Assembly: GCF_900099805.1 (NCBI RefSeq)
Contig: NZ_FNDR01000003.1
Location: 558,001-622,000, forward strand
Origin: Variovorax sp. OV700
GTDB lineage: Bacteria > Pseudomonadota > Gammaproteobacteria > Burkholderiales > Burkholderiaceae_C
DNA: 64,000 nt
Direction: 5' to 3'
Shown: positions 59,353 through 64,000 of the stretch, piece by piece
Layout: each line of letters begins with the position of its first letter
How positions within the stretch are numbered: the first letter of the stretch is position 1
Position numbers and translations under genes: made by a program
The notes under the pieces: generated by a model
Seen by the model: only the letters and a program-made list of their open reading frames with translations
Database searches by the model: none
Told to the model about the DNA's origin: nothing

Positions 59353-60479
59353 CCTTTCCAGATGAACGGGAACTTCAACTGCTTGAAGAAGCCGTTGGGC
59401 ACGTAGTCGCCGAGCACGCCGTACTTCTCGGGCCAGAGCTTGGTGCTCTTGACCGCGGTGCCGAAGAGATAGTCGAGAAAGGCGTAGTGCGCCGAATAGT
59501 TCTTGTCGAGCGCCTCGACGTCCTGGCTGTGGTGCCAGTGGTGGAAGTTGGGCGTCACGATGATGTAGCGCAGCGGCCCGAGCCGCACGCTCACGTTGCA
59601 GTGGTTGAACACCGCCTGGAAGCCCACCACCACGATGTACGCGTCGATCACTTCCTTGGAGAAGCCCAGCACGTAGATGGGGGCCAGCACCAGTGTGCGC
59701 GTGATCAGCAGCTCGAGGATGTGCTGGCGCGAGCCCGCCATCCAGTCCATGCTCTTCACGCTGTGGTGCACGGCATGCAGGCGCCACAGCACCGGCACCT
59801 CGTGGTAGGCGCGGTGGGTCCAGTACTGCACCAGGTCGGCCACCAGGACGATCAGCAGCAGCCCGGCCCAGAACGGCAGGTTGCCCACCCAGCCCCGGAT
59901 GCCGTCGTTGGCCGCCCAGCCGAAGAACTTGTGCACCATCAGGTTGGTGGCCAGCAGCACGAAGCCCACGATCATGTGGTTCACCACAAAGTGGTGAAAG
60001 TCCGTCTGCCATTCGGCGCGGAAAACCGGCTGGTCCTTGCGCAAGGCGAAGAGCTTCTCGATGAAGATGAAGATCAGCGACGACCCCAGCAGGTCGAGGA
60101 TGAACCAGTCCAGCCCGATATAGGGCGTGTTGTCGGCAAAGTCGTTCACCGGCACCTTGTGCCCGCCCAGCAGGGCCGCGGCGGCCACCAGCAGGAACGC
60201 GGCCGAAGACAGCCAGCGCGAGCGGTTGAAGATGATGTTCACCAGCGCCATCCCGCCCGCGACGACCATGGCCGCCAGCAGAATGAAGCGCATCACGTCG
60301 ACGTTGTAGCTCTTGCGCAACTCGGGCGTCGTGAGGTACTGCGGAAAGTGGAATGCCAGCACGCCCAGGAAGCACAGGATGCCCAGGCTCAGCGCAATGG
60401 TTCCTGTGACGAGGCCTCGGCCGCGGCGCAGCTCGCCGTGGGTCTGGGTGAATTCGTTGAGTTTCTCGATGTCGAGCAT
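59349..60479 (-). CDS. Fatty acid hydroxylase / sterol desaturase family protein
   Basis: A 376-residue membrane di-iron enzyme. Four to six hydrophobic segments surround the His clusters HRAYHE, HAVHHS and NFHHWHHS, which bind the diiron centre. Relatives hydroxylate or desaturate sterols, sphingolipids or alkyl ethers. A GAGAGG site six bases upstream supports ATG 60479. It leads a unit with the permuted papain-like lipoprotein and a flavoprotein; the combination hints at lipid modification, though each step is only inferred. Confidence 0.9.
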   Translation of the reverse strand: MLDIEKLNEFTQTHGELRRGRGLVTGTIALSLGILCFLGVLAFHFPQYLTTPELRKSYNVDVMRFILLAAMVVAGGMALVNIIFNRSRWLSSAAFLLVAAAALLGGHKVPVNDFADNTPYIGLDWFILDLLGSSLIFIFIEKLFALRKDQPVFRAEWQTDFHHFVVNHMIVGFVLLATNLMVHKFFGWAANDGIRGWVGNLPFWAGLLLIVLVADLVQYWTHRAYHEVPVLWRLHAVHHSVKSMDWMAGSRQHILELLITRTLVLAPIYVLGFSKEVIDAYIVVVGFQAVFNHCNVSVRLGPLRYIIVTPNFHHWHHSQDVEALDKNYSAHYAFLDYLFGTAVKSTKLWPEKYGVLGDYVPNGFFKQLKFPFIWKG

Positions 60480-60604
60480 GCCCGCCTCTCTCTCGCTTGT
60501 GATTTGTTGCGCGCGATTTTAGGCGGCTGTAGGAAAACTCTCACGTCGACCGAACGGGGTAGACGGCCTTCGTGGCTTTCCCGCCTTATGCGCGAATCTT
60601 GGCG

Positions 60605-61495
60605 TTAGCGCGGCCGAACGGCGCGACGGCGCAGCAGCGCGGCCGTGCCCAGCGCCACGGCCATCACGAGCAGGGACACCACGGTGGTCACGGTGCCCAG
60701 CGCATAGATCGAAGGCGTCGTGACGGTCGAGGTCAGGCCCTGCAGTTCGAGCGGCAGCGTGTTGACGTCGCCGATGGCCTGCGAGGTGCGGGCGATCTCG
60801 TCCCATGACAGCGTGAAGCCGAACATGCCAATGCCGACGATGGACGGGCCGATCAGCGGCAGCACCACGTGCCGGAAGGTTTGCCAGGGCGTGGCGCCGA
60901 GGTCGCGCGCGGCTTCCTCGTAGGCCGGGTTGAAGCGGTTGAACACCGCGAACATGATGAGCAGCCCGAAGGGCAGGGTCCACGTCAGGTGGGCGCCGAG
61001 CGCGGAGCTGAACAGGCCGAGCGCAGTACCGTAGCCTTCGAGCAGCGCGGTGGCGTCCACGGCCTCGAGCAGGCTCTTGACCCCAGTGTCGATGAGCCGG
61101 AACTGCAGGCCGATGCCCAGCGAAATGATGATCGACGGCATGATGAGGCTCGCCACGGTGACGAAGAACAGCGCGTTGCTGCCCGCGAGCTTCTTGCGGA
61201 ACGCAAGGCCGGCCAGCACCGAGAGCACCACGGTGAAGCCCATTACCACCGCGCCCAGCGCCAGCGAGCGCCTGAAAGCCGCGCCGATGTCTACTGTGCC
61301 CAGGCCTTCTGCCAACTTGTAGAACCAGTGCAGAGAAACGCCGCGCAGTGGAAAGGTCAGGCCGCCTTCAGGGCCCTGAAAGCTCAGGATGAAGATCGTG
61401 ATCATCGGGCCGTAGAGGAACAGCACGAAGAGGGCGAAGACGATGGCCAATGGCCAGAAGCCTGGGCTGCGTTGTTCTCCTATGCGCTGGCTCAT
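60605..61495 (-). CDS. ABC transporter permease, PotC type
   Basis: A 296-residue inner-membrane subunit. It has six hydrophobic segments and the permease EAA loop (YEEAARDLGATPWQTFRHVVLP), which contacts the ATPase. N-terminus is MSQRIGEQRSPGFWPLAIVF. Together with PotB- and PotD-type genes upstream on the same strand it forms a spermidine/putrescine-type importer, but the ligand is not certain. An AGGA about nine bases upstream supports ATG 61495. It is separated from potB by 356 bases that hold an inverted-repeat element. Confidence 0.9.
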   Translation of the reverse strand: MSQRIGEQRSPGFWPLAIVFALFVLFLYGPMITIFILSFQGPEGGLTFPLRGVSLHWFYKLAEGLGTVDIGAAFRRSLALGAVVMGFTVVLSVLAGLAFRKKLAGSNALFFVTVASLIMPSIIISLGIGLQFRLIDTGVKSLLEAVDATALLEGYGTALGLFSSALGAHLTWTLPFGLLIMFAVFNRFNPAYEEAARDLGATPWQTFRHVVLPLIGPSIVGIGMFGFTLSWDEIARTSQAIGDVNTLPLELQGLTSTVTTPSIYALGTVTTVVSLLVMAVALGTAALLRRRAVRPR

Positions 61496-61851
61496 GTGTG
61501 TTGTCCTTGCTTCGGGGCGTTCGGGGGCGTTCAGTTCAGGAGTGTTCAGGGCGCGTGCAAAGGCCACCGGGTACTCCCCTCCGCGAATGTCCCCCGCCTT
61601 CGGCTCCTCCTTTATTTCGCTGCGGGGAGCACCCGGCGCCCTGTGCCCACTGGACGCTGATCCTGTTCCGCTCGATCAACCACCGCACTGCCCAACGATC
61701 CCGCTGGCGGGGTGCCTTGCGCAGCGAAATAAAGGAGGAGGCCGCAGGCCGGGGGACATTCGCGGAGTAAGGTACCCCGTCGGCGGGAGCGCCCCACGAA
61801 CTGCAGCGTTCAGAACCATCAACGCTACGGATGACATAGCAAGGCTTCATC
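61496..61851. other. Intergenic region inside the ABC operon, 356 bases
   Basis: Most of the gap is the inverted-repeat element at 61565-61782. The short remainders at each end show no gene; frames across it arise from the repeat. Confidence 0.7.
61565..61782. repeat. Long inverted-repeat intergenic element
   Basis: The left arm (about 61565-61634) contains TCCGCGAATGTCCCCCG, then CTTCGGCTCCTCCTTTATTT and CGCTGCG. Its reverse complement recurs in the right arm (about 61709-61782) as CGCAGCGAAATAAAGGAGG and CGGGGGACATTCGCGGAGTA. About 75 bases lie between. No transposase is present, so it is a MITE-like or large REP-type element. Confidence 0.85.
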
Positions 61852-62769
61852 TCAGAGCTCCTTGCGAATATCAACGAGCCGCGTGAGCCCCCAGATGATC
61901 ATCAGCACCACCGCCAGCAGGATCATCGCGTTGGCCGCGGCCAGCGGAAACTGCAGGTACGAGGTCTGCACCTGGATGATCTTGCCGATCGATGCGATCT
62001 GCTGACCGCCCATCACGCCGATGGTCACGAAGTCGCCCATCACGATGGTGATGACGAAGATCGAGCCGATGAGGATGCCGGTGCGCGACAGCGGCACCAC
62101 CACGTTCCAGAGCGTCTGCCAGCCCGACGCGCCCGCGTCGCTGGCGGCTTCGAGCAGCGAGCGGTCGATGCGCATCATGCTGTTGAAGATCGGCACGATC
62201 ATGAACATCGTGTAGAGGTGCACGAAGGCGAGCACCACCGAGAAATTGGAAAACAGCAGCCACTCGACCGGATGGTCAACGAGGCCGAGGCCCGCCAGCA
62301 TCTGGTTGACCAGACCGTTGCGCCCCAAGAGAGGCACCCACGAGATCATGCGGATGACATTGGAGGTCCAGAACGGCACCGTGCACAGCACGAACAGCAC
62401 CGTCTGCATGGTCGACGAGCGCACGTGGAACGCAAGAAAGTACGCCACCGAGAAACCGATCAGCAGCGTGATGCCCCACACCAGCAGGCAGAACTTGAAG
62501 GTGCTCAGGTAGGTATTGAGCGTGACGCACAGGTCGCCGTTGTCTGTGAGCTGCGAGCAGCCCTCGAACAGACTCGCGTAGTTGCGCAGCGTCACCGCCG
62601 GGATCAACTCGTACTCGTTGAAATTCCACAGGCTGACCATCGCGATCAGCGCCAGTGGAATTAGAAAGAAGAGCAAAAAAACCAGCGCGAATGGCGCAGC
62701 CTGCCACCATGCCTTGACGGCGTGGACGGACTGGCTGGGCGCATGCGCGCTGGCGGTTGGAGCGCTCAC
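61852..62769 (-). CDS. ABC transporter permease, PotB type
   Basis: A 305-residue inner-membrane subunit. Six hydrophobic segments and an EAA loop (LLEAASDAGASGWQTLWNVVVP) are clear; the first membrane segment is APFALVFLLFFLIPLALIAM. A periplasmic loop after it has two Cys (EGCSQLTDNGDLCV), a PotB-type insert. The GTG at 62769, four bases after the stop of the binding protein gene, is used; TTG at 62784 inside that gene is an alternative. It pairs with the PotC-type gene. Confidence 0.88.
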   Translation of the reverse strand: MSAPTASAHAPSQSVHAVKAWWQAAPFALVFLLFFLIPLALIAMVSLWNFNEYELIPAVTLRNYASLFEGCSQLTDNGDLCVTLNTYLSTFKFCLLVWGITLLIGFSVAYFLAFHVRSSTMQTVLFVLCTVPFWTSNVIRMISWVPLLGRNGLVNQMLAGLGLVDHPVEWLLFSNFSVVLAFVHLYTMFMIVPIFNSMMRIDRSLLEAASDAGASGWQTLWNVVVPLSRTGILIGSIFVITIVMGDFVTIGVMGGQQIASIGKIIQVQTSYLQFPLAAANAMILLAVVLMIIWGLTRLVDIRKEL

Positions 62770-62773
62770 AGGG

Positions 62774-64000
62774 TCAGGCGGCAACGAACTCGTTCCATTT
62801 TTTGACCATGTACTCGTTCTCGTCCATCACTGCGTTCCAGCAGGCGATGCCGCCCATGCGCTGCTCGTAGCTGCCGCCGTCGCGCACCGCGCCGGTCTTG
62901 GCGAGCACGTCGCCATTGGGGCTCTTGATGTCCTGCGAGGCGGGCTTGCCTTCCATCCAGTAGGCCCACTCGTAGGCCTCCATCTTGGCCTTGGCGGTGT
63001 CGAGCACCGCGCTGTAGTAGCCCTGGCGGTTCAGGTAGGCACCGGCCCAGCCGTCGAGAAACCAGTTGATGAATTCGTACGCACCGTCGAGCTTCTTGCC
63101 CGACAGCGTGGCCGGCAGGCCGAAGCCGGCGGCCCAAGCGCGGTAGCCTTCCTTCAGCGGCTGGAAGTTGCAGGCAATGCCCTTGGTGCGCACGGCCGTG
63201 ACGGCGGGCGACCACATCGACTGGATCACCACTTCGCCCGAAGCCATCAGGTTGACCGACTCGTTGAAGTCCTTCCACAGCGCGCGGAACTGGCCGGCCT
63301 TCTTGGCTTCGATCAGGGTCTTGATCGTCAGGTCGATCTCGGCCTTGGTCATGTTGCCCTTGTCCTTGTACTTGTGGATGCCCTTGGCCTCTACCACCAT
63401 CGCGGCGTCCATGATGCCGATGGACGGAATGTTCAGGATCGCGGCCTTGCCCTTGAACTCGGGGTTCAGCAGCTCGGCCCAGGAGCTGATGGGGCGCTTG
63501 ATCAGGTCGGGACGGATGCCCAGCGTGTCGGCGTTGTAGACCGTGGGGATCAGCGACATGAACTGTGTTGGCGCCGCCGCGAACTTCTTGCTCTTCTCGC
63601 CCTCGAGATAGATCACCTTCTTGGGCGCGGTGCCTTGGTCGCCCACGGCCTTGCCGCCGACTTCGCCCTTGGTGAAGAGCGTGGTGATCTTGTCGGCGTT
63701 CTTGATCTTCTTGGTATCGATGCCCTTCAGATTGCCGGTCGGCACGATCTTCTTGAGCGAGAAGAACTCGGTGTCGATCAGGTCGAAGCTGTTGGGGGCG
63801 GTCACGGCGCGCTTGGTCACGTCGTCGGTGGTTACGGCCACGTACTGGATCTCGATGCCGGTGTCGGCCTTGAACTTCTCGGCAATCGCCTTGTCCTGGT
63901 TCACCGCGGTGCCGAGGTAGCGCAGCACGATTTTTTCCTGTGCATGCACGAAGGGCGCGATGCCCGTGGCCAGGATGCCGGCGGTGCCTTGCAGCAGGGT
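62774..64000 (-). CDS. ABC transporter substrate-binding protein, PotD type (partial, runs off right edge)
   Basis: The frame is open to the window edge (409 codons including the stop). The visible N-terminal part, TLLQGTAGILATGIAPFVHA, is the end of an export signal, probably twin-arginine type because TLLQGTAG commonly follows RR; the RR itself lies outside. The mature part is a type II periplasmic binding protein (VLRYLGTAVNQDKAIAEKF, then LAIN-type lobes and EGYRAWAAGFGLPATLSGK). It is the receptor of the importer encoded with the two permeases. The ATPase gene is not in the window. The ligand (polyamine or other) is uncertain. Confidence 0.88.
   Translation of the reverse strand, partial: TLLQGTAGILATGIAPFVHAQEKIVLRYLGTAVNQDKAIAEKFKADTGIEIQYVAVTTDDVTKRAVTAPNSFDLIDTEFFSLKKIVPTGNLKGIDTKKIKNADKITTLFTKGEVGGKAVGDQGTAPKKVIYLEGEKSKKFAAAPTQFMSLIPTVYNADTLGIRPDLIKRPISSWAELLNPEFKGKAAILNIPSIGIMDAAMVVEAKGIHKYKDKGNMTKAEIDLTIKTLIEAKKAGQFRALWKDFNESVNLMASGEVVIQSMWSPAVTAVRTKGIACNFQPLKEGYRAWAAGFGLPATLSGKKLDGAYEFINWFLDGWAGAYLNRQGYYSAVLDTAKAKMEAYEWAYWMEGKPASQDIKSPNGDVLAKTGAVRDGGSYEQRMGGIACWNAVMDENEYMVKKWNEFVAA

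Noticed and set aside
61443..61886. Short frames on both strands between potB and potC
   Set aside because: They translate the inverted repeat (such as LYFAA and SFISLR mirror peptides) and are not genes.

Overview
The window is high-G+C DNA with densely packed, mostly bacterial housekeeping and accessory genes. Gene content and protein style point to a member of Burkholderiales, most likely Comamonadaceae and Variovorax-like: mutS, corA, suhB, trmJ, cysE, pmbA/yjgA, rpsU-yqeY, a Bug/TctC binding protein and a CzcICBA cation exporter. The assignment to Variovorax is inference from gene style; no rRNA or marker comparison was possible.

Layout. 1-3.1 kb: the N-terminus of a membrane sensor protein (cut by the left edge), a trimeric autotransporter adhesin and a LuxR-type response regulator. 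3.1-9.2 kb: alpha/beta hydrolase, an Anbu-type proteasome-like peptidase, MutS, an HTH protein and a CorA transporter. 9.2-10.9 kb: a YqjI/YqjH-like pair (His-rich PadR repressor plus siderophore-interacting ferric reductase) behind a perfect palindrome. 10.9-16.2 kb: a tightly spaced four-gene unit (phosphoesterase lipoprotein, di-heme peroxidase, small lipoprotein, prolyl-4-hydroxylase-like enzyme). 16.5-19.9 kb: a CHASE-PAS-GAF-GGDEF-EAL protein.

19.9-27.3 kb is the accessory region and the most unusual part. It holds a protein with nine nearly identical 12-residue WCSLE repeats, a ComEC-like metallo-beta-lactamase-fold protein, an orphan gene on the other strand, and a large helical-repeat/CHAT caspase-like protease gene that is split by an apparent one-base frameshift. 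From about 22.4 kb the base composition is visibly more A+T rich than the flanks, which suggests acquired DNA.

27.4-37.3 kb: sulfatase and Bug binding protein, DUF418 membrane protein, a suhB-FUSC-MscS unit with overlapping ends, trmJ and cysE. 37.3-47.9 kb: a heavy-metal block (cadR, cadA, a Kef-type antiporter, czcICBA). 48.0-57.2 kb: NmrA-like protein, mog, yjgA, pmbA, a Tat-signal FAH-family protein, AraC and LysR regulators, a TauE-type permease, and rpsU-yqeY-nudix with a clear terminator. 57.3-64 kb: a three-gene unit (fatty acid hydroxylase, permuted papain-like lipoprotein, BaiN/HI0933-type flavoprotein) and a PotD-PotB-PotC ABC transporter that runs off the right edge, with a large inverted-repeat element between potB and potC. 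Two copies of another GC-rich palindromic element lie at 9.2 kb and 49.4 kb.
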